A stretch of DNA of 47,556 bases, taken from positions 1 through 47,556 of the forward strand of contig JALFTC010000019.1 of the NCBI GenBank assembly GCA_022779485.1. The letters are read 5' to 3'. The translations under genes and the position numbers were made by a program. Below are positions 8,085 to 15,895 of this stretch, piece after piece. Position 1 is the stretch's first letter; each line of letters starts with the position of its first letter. The DNA comes from Ruminococcus sp. (lineage in GTDB: Bacteria; Bacillota; Clostridia; Oscillospirales; Acutalibacteraceae). Below the pieces are notes generated by a model that saw only the letters and a list, made by a program, of their open reading frames with translations, was not told the origin of the DNA and searched no databases.

Positions 8085-9287
8085 CTACGATTCAAAATCA
8101 TATATAGTATAGGTTTTCTTTTCCATTTTATCATAGAAATACAAGCTGTTATCAGCTTTATAGATTAACGATTTTTCATCTCCGCCTGAGTCTGCTTGAT
8201 TTGCACCTTTCAATTTATGTATTTCTGTTTTATCATTGTCACAATTATAAAAGATAACATCCCGGGAAATTCCGTCATCATTGGCAACATTGATGATAAC
8301 ATTCTCCCCGTCATTTGTAAGGGGATTAAAATATGTATAATCCTTAAATTTTGAAAATTCACTATCTCCGCCGTCCATTATACATCTCTGATTATTACCC
8401 TGAAAATCACACTTATAGACCTTATTTTTTGCTCCGTAATAGATATTATCTTTGCAAACAGTAAAAAATGAAGTCACATTTACTTTTAATTTTTCACTCA
8501 GATTTATCCACTTGTCTGTCTGCAAATCGTAATTTACCAGTATTCTCTCTTCCTCATTATTCTTATCCAGCTTGTTAAACAGCAATATAAGATTGTTACC
8601 GTAAAAACGGGTATCAAGAACAAGGAATCCTTTTATATTGCTGTATTCCTTATAGGGCAGAAATTCGGTAATCTTTGAGGTATCATCTATTGAAATTTTA
8701 TATAGCGAAGAGTTTTTGCCCTCTGAATTACCCTCTGAACTGATTAGTGTCATATCTGCATACATAAACCCTCTATGTATCTTAAAACTCCAAATGGTGT
8801 ATTCCTCGGTGGAAAACACATTAGTTTTTGACGAACCGTCAAGGGTAATTTTGTTAATCTCATTGACTGTATGCAGTACTCCGTCTTTGTCTGTGTACTC
8901 CTTTGATGAAGAGTAGTAAAGATAATCGTTATAAAAAATAATATTATCAGCAGTAACTCCCAAAAAAGCATTACAATTTTCCGGTGTAGCCTCTTTGTCG
9001 TGCAAACAGTTTGTTTTGTTGCAAAGAGGCATACACTTTTTCCTTGGTTTATCAACTACATATAAAAATTTGTTATCTTCACAAAGATAATAATAGCTTT
9101 TACTGCTTTCAGCTATCACCGCACAGCCTTGCAGAGCAATACAATTTTCCTGACTGTCCTGACCGAAAACATATTTATCGGAATAATCAATTTTCTTCAC
9201 ATTATCCCTACAACCGCATATAGAAAACAATAAAAGTAACATTAGAAATAAAGAAACGAATAAGGTGATAGAATAATATTTTTTCAT
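8085..9287 (-). CDS. secreted beta-propeller-like lipoprotein, paralogue 2
   Basis: 400-aa lipoprotein with a long hydrophobic signal ending in lipobox FSICGC (Cys ~26). The mature part has repeated short YxxDxxLYY-type strand motifs, as in DUF5050-like propellers. Residues ~85-108 carry the cysteine motif PLCNKTNCLH then a short spacer and NCNAF, collinear with the motif in the lipoprotein at 3564-4784, although the rest is only weakly similar. The pair therefore diverged much more than the two permeases. It lies 9 bp after the anti-sigma-like gene, with ribosome binding site AGGGTGAT, so it belongs to the sigma-factor operon. A role as an outer-surface sensor feeding the anti-sigma factor or the permease is inference. 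Confidence 0.75.
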   Translation of the reverse strand: MKKYYSITLFVSLFLMLLLLFSICGCRDNVKKIDYSDKYVFGQDSQENCIALQGCAVIAESSKSYYYLCEDNKFLYVVDKPRKKCMPLCNKTNCLHDKEATPENCNAFLGVTADNIIFYNDYLYYSSSKEYTDKDGVLHTVNEINKITLDGSSKTNVFSTEEYTIWSFKIHRGFMYADMTLISSEGNSEGKNSSLYKISIDDTSKITEFLPYKEYSNIKGFLVLDTRFYGNNLILLFNKLDKNNEEERILVNYDLQTDKWINLSEKLKVNVTSFFTVCKDNIYYGAKNKVYKCDFQGNNQRCIMDGGDSEFSKFKDYTYFNPLTNDGENVIINVANDDGISRDVIFYNCDNDKTEIHKLKGANQADSGGDEKSLIYKADNSLYFYDKMEKKTYTIYDFES

Positions 9288-9296
9288 AGTATCACC

Positions 9297-10400
9297 CTAA
9301 AAACTGATTGTAACACCTTCAAGGGTTACTGACTTAATCTCTGTGTAGTCGATTATTTGCATTTTAACTTGGTTTTTGACTTTATAATAAAGGTTTATGA
9401 CAAATTGACCTTTGCCACCCTTATAATCACCAACAAAGGTGCTTGTATTTTCCTGTAAAGAAATTTCTGTTCCGTCTTTCAGGGTTGCAATTCCCTTTGA
9501 CAAAAGGTTACTTTCATATTCTTCATCTGTACCATTCCCTACAATAGTAATGCCGAATTCTGTGGCTGTGGCACTTTCTATGTTCAGACTGTCACTTTTA
9601 ATTTCGCCCTGTACATAGCTTGGCTTGTAATCAAGGGTAAACTCTGCCCACATATCATTATTACAGATAAAGTCACCCTCTACCGCAAGTTGGTAGCGGT
9701 TAGTTTTTTCGTCATAAACAGCAACTAACCTTTCGTCCGGTGCAAGGCTGTACTTATCCATAAACTTTGACATCTCATTTTTATCTGTTAGATAAATGTC
9801 TTTGTATTCCTTAATACCCTTAAATTTTAGACCGCTATAAATACCAAAGTATTCTGCACCATTCAGCTCCTTGCCAAGTCTATAAAGGTTCTCGTAAAAA
9901 ATAATGGTTTTGTTGTCCTTAAAGTAAAGATACTCCGACATACTGTAGGACACATCAATATTATTGTCCGACAAATGAATTGATACATTGTCAAACTGTG
10001 GCTCATTATTATTTATCCGGGTTACCAAGGGCTTATTGTCCTTTCTTGTAATCTCATAAGCCATACAGCAGTCGTACTCTGTACCGCCTGTAATACCTAA
10101 GCACTTAAAATCCAGCACATCACTGCCTGAATATATTTCCATATTCTTTGGTACTACAACTTCAGTTTCCCCGACCCCACTAAACATACCGCCGAAAATT
10201 GACGAAAAGCTGTATTTTGCTGTTGCTGTGATTGTTAATACAACTGATAAAACCAAAATCACAGCCACAAGTGGTAAAACCCTTTTCAGTCTTTTAGGTG
10301 ATTTTATGGGTGATCTTGAAAGTGTTTTAAGCCTGTCTATGCTACCCTGTGACGGGGTAGTTTTGTCCATTAAATTGGTATAAACTTCTTTGCGAGTCAC
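9297..10400 (-). CDS. anti-sigma-factor-like single-pass membrane protein (DUF4179-type)
   Basis: 367 aa with a short N-terminal cytoplasmic part (~1-40, basic near the membrane), one transmembrane helix (about residues 42-63, LPLVAVILVLSVVLTI) and a ~300-residue extracytoplasmic beta-rich domain. This is the layout of the DUF4179/RsgI-like anti-sigma proteins that accompany ECF sigma factors in Firmicutes. It starts with GTG at 10400, whose G is the last base of the sigma gene's TAG stop, so the two are translationally coupled. The outer domain would sense a signal and the inner part hold the sigma factor. The N-terminal segment is too short to show a zinc-binding HxxxCxxC motif and none is present. 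Confidence 0.72.
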   Translation of the reverse strand: MTRKEVYTNLMDKTTPSQGSIDRLKTLSRSPIKSPKRLKRVLPLVAVILVLSVVLTITATAKYSFSSIFGGMFSGVGETEVVVPKNMEIYSGSDVLDFKCLGITGGTEYDCCMAYEITRKDNKPLVTRINNNEPQFDNVSIHLSDNNIDVSYSMSEYLYFKDNKTIIFYENLYRLGKELNGAEYFGIYSGLKFKGIKEYKDIYLTDKNEMSKFMDKYSLAPDERLVAVYDEKTNRYQLAVEGDFICNNDMWAEFTLDYKPSYVQGEIKSDSLNIESATATEFGITIVGNGTDEEYESNLLSKGIATLKDGTEISLQENTSTFVGDYKGGKGQFVINLYYKVKNQVKMQIIDYTEIKSVTLEGVTISF

Positions 10401-10882
10401 TATATTTCCTCCTGTTCAATTATGAATTTCAGTTTCTTTCTGGCACGGCTTAGCCTTGTGCCGACTGCCGAGGATTTCATATGTAGAATTTTTGAAATTT
10501 CCTTTATGGTCAACTGCTCATAATAGTACAGATACACAATGCTCCTGTCAGTTCTCTCCAAGGCAAAAAGCTCCTCCCTGAGGGATAATTCCTCCTGCGT
10601 CAATATATTCTCCGCCTCTTCAAGGGGAACTGTTTTACTGTTCCAACTGCTTTTATTTATATTTTTGCACTTATTGATTGTCACCCTAATCAGCCAAGCC
10701 TTCAGGTGTTCATAATCCATATTATCTGTGCCTTTTTTGAGTAATGAAAGGAATACCTCCTGCATAACATCTTCGCTTTCGCTTTTGTTGCTGAGGTAGT
10801 TATACGCAACCCTGTAAACCATATTGGAAAATTCATCAATTACTTTTTCAAAATTAAATTCGGTACCGTTTTTATTTTCCAT
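10400..10882 (-). CDS. ECF-type RNA polymerase sigma-70 factor
   Basis: 160 aa. Region 2 (about residues 10-70) contains FSNMVYRVAYNYL and the acidic SESEDVMQEVFLSLL. Region 4 (about 105-155) contains the helix-turn-helix LTIKEISKILHMKSSAVGTRL followed by SRARKKLK. No sigma 1.1 or 3 region is present, so it is an ECF (group 4) factor. It heads a - strand operon followed by its coupled anti-sigma-like partner, lipoprotein 2 and permease 2. It probably controls this operon and perhaps itself. The upstream region has inverted repeats at 11021-11042 but no recognisable ECF -35 motif that I can assign. The SD lies in GAAGGGAGAAAAGT before ATG. Confidence 0.88.
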   Translation of the reverse strand: MENKNGTEFNFEKVIDEFSNMVYRVAYNYLSNKSESEDVMQEVFLSLLKKGTDNMDYEHLKAWLIRVTINKCKNINKSSWNSKTVPLEEAENILTQEELSLREELFALERTDRSIVYLYYYEQLTIKEISKILHMKSSAVGTRLSRARKKLKFIIEQEEI

Positions 10883-10936
10883 ACTTTTCTCCCTTCACTA
10901 ATAACACAACTGAAAGGGCAGATTTTTTACACTCCT

Positions 10937-10960
10937 TTAAATAATAAATAATTTTTTCAT
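10937..10960 (-). other. possible 7-codon leader peptide upstream of the sigma gene
   Basis: On the - strand a perfect AAAGGAG is followed 7 nt later by an ATG and seven codons (MKKLFII) ending in TAA, in the 5' region of the sigma factor gene. It is A/T-rich and could arise by chance, but the ribosome binding site is stronger than that of the sigma gene itself. An attenuating leader or a remnant is possible. Confidence 0.25.
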
Positions 10961-11167
10961 TTTAAAATTCTCCTTTAAAGTAAATTATTATTTTGGTTTT
11001 TTATTTAGTCTGTCCTTTTATGCTGTTATTACAACAACAGCACATTTTACTACAACAGTACATTCGTCCAAAACGATAATTACTTCTTACTAAAGAAGGG
11101 AATAAATACAATATAAAATCATTCTTCCTATAATTACCATATGTTTAATAGGCTTTGTGCTTTATAC

Positions 11168-11206
11168 ATTACACTTTTTCATTACACTTTTTCATTACAC
11201 TTTTTC
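11168..11206. repeat. 13-bp tandem repeat, three copies
   Basis: ATTACACTTTTTC occurs three times head to tail with no mismatches, at 11168-11180, 11181-11193 and 11194-11206. A TTGACA on the - strand (11220-11215) lies just upstream of it in that direction. Confidence 0.8.
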
Positions 11207-11323
11207 TTAGTATTTGTCAATTATTATATGTTTTTTCTGCATATTGATTAATTTTTTTAACAAAACAATGTATTTTATAAGTGGTTTTTCACTAATCACT
11301 AAATTTATCGGCAAAACAAAAAG

Positions 11324-11352
11324 CCTTAGCTTGCAATTACAACCAACTAAGA
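11324..11352 (-). terminator. orphan - strand terminator-like hairpin
   Basis: CTTAG/CTAAG stem extended by TTG/CAA, followed on the - strand by GCTTTTTGTTTTGCC. No - strand gene is present upstream of it. Confidence 0.45.
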
Positions 11353-11439
11353 CCTAATATTTTTCGCTATGTAAATTAATCGCAAACCGATTTACACTAT
11401 GGTGGTGTGGGCAATACGGTACATCACTGCAATAAAAAA

Positions 11440-11458
11440 ACCGATACCAAAAATCGGT
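11440..11458 (-). terminator. orphan - strand terminator
   Basis: ACCGAT (11440-11445) / ATCGGT (11453-11458) with a 7-nt loop. On the - strand seven Ts follow directly. It lies ~50 bp upstream of the hydrogenase promoter on the opposite strand, where no - strand gene is seen. It may insulate against antisense transcription or end a small RNA. Confidence 0.5.
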
Positions 11459-11510
11459 CACATCTATTTATAACGCAGAAAAAAATAAAAACAATTCATA
11501 ATAAAAATGC

Positions 11511-11539
11511 TTGTAATATTAGGAAAAATATTGTATAAT
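11511..11539 (+). promoter_or_regulatory. promoter of the hydrogenase operon
   Basis: TTGTAA (11511-11516), a 17-bp spacer and TATAAT (11534-11539), ~57 nt upstream of the first start codon at 11596. Good sigma-A match with optimal spacing. Confidence 0.75.
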
Positions 11540-11595
11540 GTGCTGTGTACTGTAATTTTTCAGAAATTAAAAAATCAGTATTGGAGGTTATATTA

Positions 11596-12102
11596 ATGAC
11601 AGGATCATCTCTTAACGCCTTCAAGGGTACAATCGCCCAGGAAAGGAAGCTGAAAGATGTAATCGCAAAGCACAAGGATATGCCGGGTGCGTTGCTTCCC
11701 GTTTTGCAGGAGGCACAGGGCATTTACGGTTATCTGCCTATTGAGGTGCAGCAGATGGTTGCAGACGGTCTTGAAATCTCATTAAGCGAGGTTTACGGCG
11801 TTGCAACCTTCTATTCCCAGTTCAGTCTTACCCCGAAGGGTGAGCACAGAATCAGCGTCTGCCTTGGTACGGCGTGCTATGTAAAGGGTGCAGACAAAAT
11901 TCTTGCCGCCATTGAAGAAAAACTCGGCATAAAAAGCGGTGAATGCACCCCCGACGGACTGTTCTCAATTGATTCCTGCCGTTGCGTAGGTGCCTGCGGA
12001 CTTGCTCCCGTTATGATGGTTGACGATGAGGTTTACGGAAAAATGACCGTTGACCAGGTTGACAAAATTCTTGACAAGTACATTAAGAAAGGGGGCAAAT
12101 AA
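11596..12102 (+). CDS. hydC: NADH-dependent [FeFe]-hydrogenase, NuoE-like [2Fe-2S] subunit
   Basis: 168 aa from the ATG at 11596, preceded by GGAGG. An in-frame ATG 17 codons upstream lacks a ribosome binding site and lies against the promoter. The fold is NuoE/thioredoxin-like. An N-terminal helical part with LLPVLQEAQGIYGYLP is followed by the ferredoxin half with cysteine pairs CLGTAC and CRCVGAC, which bind one [2Fe-2S] cluster. It passes electrons between the flavin subunit and the hydrogenase subunit. It is the first gene of a three-gene operon with hydB 3 bp downstream, the usual order of the electron-bifurcating HydABC enzymes, which couple NADH and reduced ferredoxin to H2 formation. 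Acts in the cytoplasm. Confidence 0.93.
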   Translation: MTGSSLNAFKGTIAQERKLKDVIAKHKDMPGALLPVLQEAQGIYGYLPIEVQQMVADGLEISLSEVYGVATFYSQFSLTPKGEHRISVCLGTACYVKGADKILAAIEEKLGIKSGECTPDGLFSIDSCRCVGACGLAPVMMVDDEVYGKMTVDQVDKILDKYIKKGGK

Positions 12103-12105
12103 GCC

Positions 12106-13998
12106 GTGAAACTTGAAGAACTCAACAAGATTAAAAAAGAACACGAACAGATTGTAAAGGTAAGAAAGCTTGTTGCCGCAGAGGGTGAAAAGCTCGCCAA
12201 AAAGACAGGCTACCGCAAGCAGGTGCTTGTGTGCGGAGGTACGGGCTGTACTTCCTCCGGCAGTAAAAAGGTAATCGACGCTCTTGAAAAGGCACTAAAG
12301 GCAAACGGACTTGAAAAGGAAATCCTTGTTGTAAGAACAGGCTGTTTCGGTCTTTGTTCGCTGGGTCCGATTATGATTGTCTATCCCGAAGGTGCTTTCT
12401 ATTCTCAGGCTACTCCCGAGGGTGTAGAAAGAATCGTTAAGGAACACCTCAAGGAAGGCAAGGTTGTTAAGGAGCTTTTGTATCAGGAAACTGTTCACGA
12501 GGACGGCTCGATTATATCCCTCTCCGAAACAGCATTCTACAAAAAGCAGCTCAGAGTTGCACTTCGCAACTGCGGTGTAATTGACCCCGAAAACATTGAT
12601 GAATACATAGCTGTTGACGGTTATCAGGCACTTGCAAAGGTGCTGACAAAGATGACTCCCGACGATGTTATCAATGAAATTACAGCTTCCGGTCTGCGAG
12701 GCAGAGGAGGCGGCGGCTTCCCCACAGGCAGAAAATGGTCCTTTGCAAAAGCAAGTGTAAACGATGTTAAGTATGTATGCTGTAACGCCGACGAAGGCGA
12801 CCCCGGTGCATTTATGGACCGTTCAATCCTTGAGGGCGACCCACAGTGTATTATTGAGGCTATGATTATCGCAGGTTATGCAATCGGCGCTCATCACGGC
12901 TTTGTATATATCCGAGCTGAATATCCTATTGCTGTTGAAAGACTGCAAAAAGCTATTGACCAGGCTAAGAATTACGGATTCCTTGGCAAGAACATTTTTG
13001 GCTCAGGCTTTGATTTTGATATGGAAATCAGGCTTGGTGCAGGCGCATTCGTTTGCGGTGAGGAAACTGCACTTATGACTTCAATCGAGGGCAACCGAGG
13101 CGAGCCTCGTCCTCGTCCACCATTCCCCGCAGTCAAGGGACTTTTCGGCAAGCCTACCGTACTCAATAATGTTGAAACATACGCTAACATTGCTCAAATT
13201 ATCTTAAACGGCAGTAAATGGTTTGCATCAATGGGTACTCCTACAAGCCCCGGCACAAAGGTATTTGCGCTGGGCGGCAAAATTACAAATGTAGGTCTTG
13301 TTGAAATTCCTATGGGTACAACTCTGCGTGAAATTGTTGAAGAAATCGGCGGCGGAATCCCCAACGGCAAAAAGTTCAAGGCTGCTCAGACAGGCGGACC
13401 TTCAGGCGGTTGTATTCCTGCACTGCATATTGATACTCCCATTGATTACGACAGCCTGCTTGCACTTGGCTCAATGATGGGCTCAGGCGGTATGATTATC
13501 CTTGACGAGGACACCTGTATGGTTGATATTGCCAAGTTCTACCTTGAATTTACCGTTGACGAAAGCTGCGGTAAATGTACGCCATGCCGTGTAGGCACAC
13601 GCAGACTTCTGCAGTTCCTGGACAAAATCACATCGGGCAATGGCGAGATGATAGATTTAGAAAAGATTGACGAGCTTGCTCGTCATATGCAGACTTCTTC
13701 CCTATGCGCACTGGGTCAGACTGCTCCGAACCCTGTTCTGTCAACAATGAACTACTTTAAAGACGAGTACATCGCCCACATCAAGGATAAAACCTGTCCG
13801 GCAGGCGTCTGCAAGGCACTTATGAAATACGAAATTATCCCTGCAAAATGTAAGGGTTGTACGCTCTGTGCAAGGAACTGCCCTGTGGGTGCAATTTCAG
13901 GTACGGTTAAACAGCCTCACATTATTGATCAGGATAAGTGTATCAAGTGCGGACTTTGTATGAAAAACTGCAAGTTCGGCGCAATCTACACACATTAA
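12106..13998 (+). CDS. hydB: NADH-dependent [FeFe]-hydrogenase, NuoF-like flavin subunit
   Basis: 630 aa from a GTG start with GGGGG ribosome binding site 9 nt upstream. Domains in order: N-terminal thioredoxin-like [2Fe-2S] domain (CGGTGCTSSGS near 45 and CFGLCS near 85); the NuoF core with the NADH/FMN motif GLRGRGGGGFPTGRKW near 200, NADEGDPGAF and GEETALMTSIEGNRGEPR; an SLBB segment; the [4Fe-4S] motif ESCGKCTPCRVGTRR near 485; and a C-terminal 2[4Fe-4S] ferredoxin with CKGCTLCARNCP and CIKCGLCMKNC. The flavin is the site of electron bifurcation/confurcation in the family, splitting electrons between NAD(H) and ferredoxin. It lies between hydC and hydA. Confidence 0.95.
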   Translation: MKLEELNKIKKEHEQIVKVRKLVAAEGEKLAKKTGYRKQVLVCGGTGCTSSGSKKVIDALEKALKANGLEKEILVVRTGCFGLCSLGPIMIVYPEGAFYSQATPEGVERIVKEHLKEGKVVKELLYQETVHEDGSIISLSETAFYKKQLRVALRNCGVIDPENIDEYIAVDGYQALAKVLTKMTPDDVINEITASGLRGRGGGGFPTGRKWSFAKASVNDVKYVCCNADEGDPGAFMDRSILEGDPQCIIEAMIIAGYAIGAHHGFVYIRAEYPIAVERLQKAIDQAKNYGFLGKNIFGSGFDFDMEIRLGAGAFVCGEETALMTSIEGNRGEPRPRPPFPAVKGLFGKPTVLNNVETYANIAQIILNGSKWFASMGTPTSPGTKVFALGGKITNVGLVEIPMGTTLREIVEEIGGGIPNGKKFKAAQTGGPSGGCIPALHIDTPIDYDSLLALGSMMGSGGMIILDEDTCMVDIAKFYLEFTVDESCGKCTPCRVGTRRLLQFLDKITSGNGEMIDLEKIDELARHMQTSSLCALGQTAPNPVLSTMNYFKDEYIAHIKDKTCPAGVCKALMKYEIIPAKCKGCTLCARNCPVGAISGTVKQPHIIDQDKCIKCGLCMKNCKFGAIYTH

Positions 13999-14010
13999 GG
14001 AGGGATAACT

Positions 14011-15747
14011 ATGGATATGGTACATCTTAAAATAAACGGTATCCCTGTTGAGGTGCCGAGCAACTACACTATTTTACAGGCGGCAAAAGTGGCAAAAATT
14101 GAAATTCCGTCACTTTGCTACCTTAAGGACATCAACTGCATAGGCGCTTGTCGTGTCTGCGTTGTTGAGGTAAAGGGCAGAAAAGGTCTTATTGCTTCGT
14201 GCGTTTATCCTGTTGAGGAGGGTATGGAGGTATTCACAAATACTCCAAAGGTAAGAGCCTCAAGAAAAACAACTATTGAGCTTATCCTCTCCACACACCA
14301 TAAAAAGTGCCTTTCCTGCGTAAGAGGCAACAACTGTGAGCTTCAAAAGCTTGCTTTTGACTACGGCGTTGACGAAGACAGATTCAAGGCTGAAGAGCCT
14401 ATTTATGACATAGACGACGAGTCTCCTTACATTGTGCGTGACAACAACAAGTGTATTCAGTGTATGCGCTGTGTTGCTGCCTGCAAGAATGTACAGAGCG
14501 TTTCGGTTATCGGACCTATCAAGCGTGGATTTAAGGTGCATGTTGGCTGTGCTTTTGAAAAGGGTCTGGGCGATTCCCCTTGCGTTGGCTGCGGACAATG
14601 TATTGTAAGCTGTCCTGTTGGTGCTCTTAACGAAAAAAGCCAAATTGACGAGGTGTGGAACGCTATTTCCGACCCTGAAAAGCAGGTTATTTTCTATACT
14701 GCTCCGTCAATCAAGGCTACTCTGGGCGAAAGCTTCGGTATGCCAATCGGTACAAATGTTGAGGGCAAAATGGTTTCTGCAATCCGCAGACTGGGTGTTG
14801 ACAAGGTGTTTAATATGGACTTCACCGCCGACCTCACAATTCTTGAAGAGGCAAACGAGCTTGTTGAGAGAATCACACGCAAGGAAACTCTACCTATGTT
14901 CACCTCCTGCTGCCCCGGTTGGGTTAAGTTTGTTGAGCATTACTATCCCGAAATGATTCCTCACCTTTCCACCTGTAAATCTCCACAGGGTATGTTTGGT
15001 GCAGTTCTAAAGAGTTACTATGCTCAGAAATATAATATTGACCCCGAAAAGATGTTCGTTGTAAGCGTTATCCCTTGTACTGCGAAAAAGTTTGAGGCTA
15101 CTCGTCCCGAACTGCGCACATTCGACTTTGACGATGTTGATGTAGCACTCACTACAAGAGAGCTTGCAAAGATGATTAAGGGCGCAGGTATCAAGTTTGA
15201 GGATATGGATGACGAGGATTACGACGCACCTTTCAACAAGGCAACAGGCGGCGGTGCAATCTTCGGTGCAACAGGCGGTGTGCTTGAGGCTGCTCTGCGT
15301 ACTGCTGCAAGAATGCTTGACGGTTCCTTCAAGAAGATTGAGTTTACCGAGGTAAGAGGTCCTGAGGAAGTCAGAGAGGCAAAATACAGCGTTGCAGGCA
15401 TTGAGGTAAAGGTTGCTGTTACATCAGGACTTGCAAATGCAAAGAAGCTTATTGAGAAGATTAAGAAGGGCGAGGCTGACTATCAGATGGTCGAGATTAT
15501 GGCTTGCCCCGGTGGCTGTATCAACGGTGGCGGTCAGCCTGTTCAAAGCGACAGCGTAAGAAACTATGTTGATTTAAAGGCTATCCGTTCAAAGGCTCTC
15601 TACGATTACGACAAGCAGTGTAAGTACAGATGCAGTGACGAAAGCCCGATTATCAAGACAATTTACGATGAATTTTTTGACGCTCCCGGCAAGCCCAGAG
15701 CACATAAGCTTTTACATACAAAGTATGTAAACAGAGGAAAAAACTGA
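14011..15747 (+). CDS. hydA: [FeFe]-hydrogenase catalytic subunit
   Basis: 578 aa with AAGGAGGG before the ATG. An N-terminal [2Fe-2S] domain (CYLKDINCIGACRVC) is followed by a His/Cys-ligated [4Fe-4S] site (HHKKCLSCVRGNNC) and two [4Fe-4S] ferredoxin motifs (CIQCMRCVAAC and CVGCGQCIVSCP). The H-cluster signatures are L1 TSCCPGWVKFVEHYYPE, L2 as IPCTAKKFEATRPE (usually MPCTAKKxE) and L3 as MACPGGCINGGGQP. A small-subunit-like C-terminal domain follows. All four H-cluster cysteines are present, so it should be active. It makes or consumes H2 in the cytoplasm. The maturases HydE, HydF and HydG are not in this window. A strong terminator follows at 15811. Confidence 0.96.
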   Translation: MDMVHLKINGIPVEVPSNYTILQAAKVAKIEIPSLCYLKDINCIGACRVCVVEVKGRKGLIASCVYPVEEGMEVFTNTPKVRASRKTTIELILSTHHKKCLSCVRGNNCELQKLAFDYGVDEDRFKAEEPIYDIDDESPYIVRDNNKCIQCMRCVAACKNVQSVSVIGPIKRGFKVHVGCAFEKGLGDSPCVGCGQCIVSCPVGALNEKSQIDEVWNAISDPEKQVIFYTAPSIKATLGESFGMPIGTNVEGKMVSAIRRLGVDKVFNMDFTADLTILEEANELVERITRKETLPMFTSCCPGWVKFVEHYYPEMIPHLSTCKSPQGMFGAVLKSYYAQKYNIDPEKMFVVSVIPCTAKKFEATRPELRTFDFDDVDVALTTRELAKMIKGAGIKFEDMDDEDYDAPFNKATGGGAIFGATGGVLEAALRTAARMLDGSFKKIEFTEVRGPEEVREAKYSVAGIEVKVAVTSGLANAKKLIEKIKKGEADYQMVEIMACPGGCINGGGQPVQSDSVRNYVDLKAIRSKALYDYDKQCKYRCSDESPIIKTIYDEFFDAPGKPRAHKLLHTKYVNRGKN

Positions 15748-15810
15748 TTCTATAAAAGTCTTGAAATACTATATAACTCGAGGACTAATACAAAGTTAAT
15801 TTATCCTTAT

Positions 15811-15842
15811 AAAAAGCCCGTATTTTTACATACGGGCTTTTT
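15811..15842 (+). terminator. terminator of the hydrogenase operon
   Basis: A 12-bp stem AAAAAGCCCGTA / TACGGGCTTTTT with the T-run inside and after the 3' arm. Its symmetry lets it act on both strands. Confidence 0.88.
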
Positions 15843-15852
15843 CGACAAGCTG

Positions 15853-15881
15853 AAAGGGCTATCCATAACGGATAGCCCTTT
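15853..15881 (-). terminator. terminator of the phosphotransferase gene
   Basis: Perfect 12-bp stem AAAGGGCTATCC / GGATAGCCCTTT with a 5-nt loop, 15 bp past the stop of the gene at 15896. The - strand tail is weak, but the next hairpin (15811-15842) backs it up. Confidence 0.65.
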
Positions 15882-15895
15882 AGTGTATTATTTAA

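Larger units (their letters stand above)
10961..11510. other. long intergenic region between the sigma and hydrogenase operons
   Basis: About 550 bp without a credible gene. It contains a dyad TGCTGTT/AACAGCA at 11021-11042, a triplicated 13-bp repeat at 11168-11206 and two - strand terminator-like hairpins (11324-11352, 11440-11458). A dyad GTAAAT/ATTTAC lies at 11371-11395. The segment 11310-11460 is less A/T-rich than its surroundings and may be the remnant of a transferred element or a small RNA. Confidence 0.5.

Noticed and set aside
11243..11264. Possible Rex site upstream of hydABC (TTGATTAATTTTTTTAACAA)
   Set aside because: Only the right half fits; the left half does not align at the required 4-bp spacing, and it is ~270 bp from the promoter.
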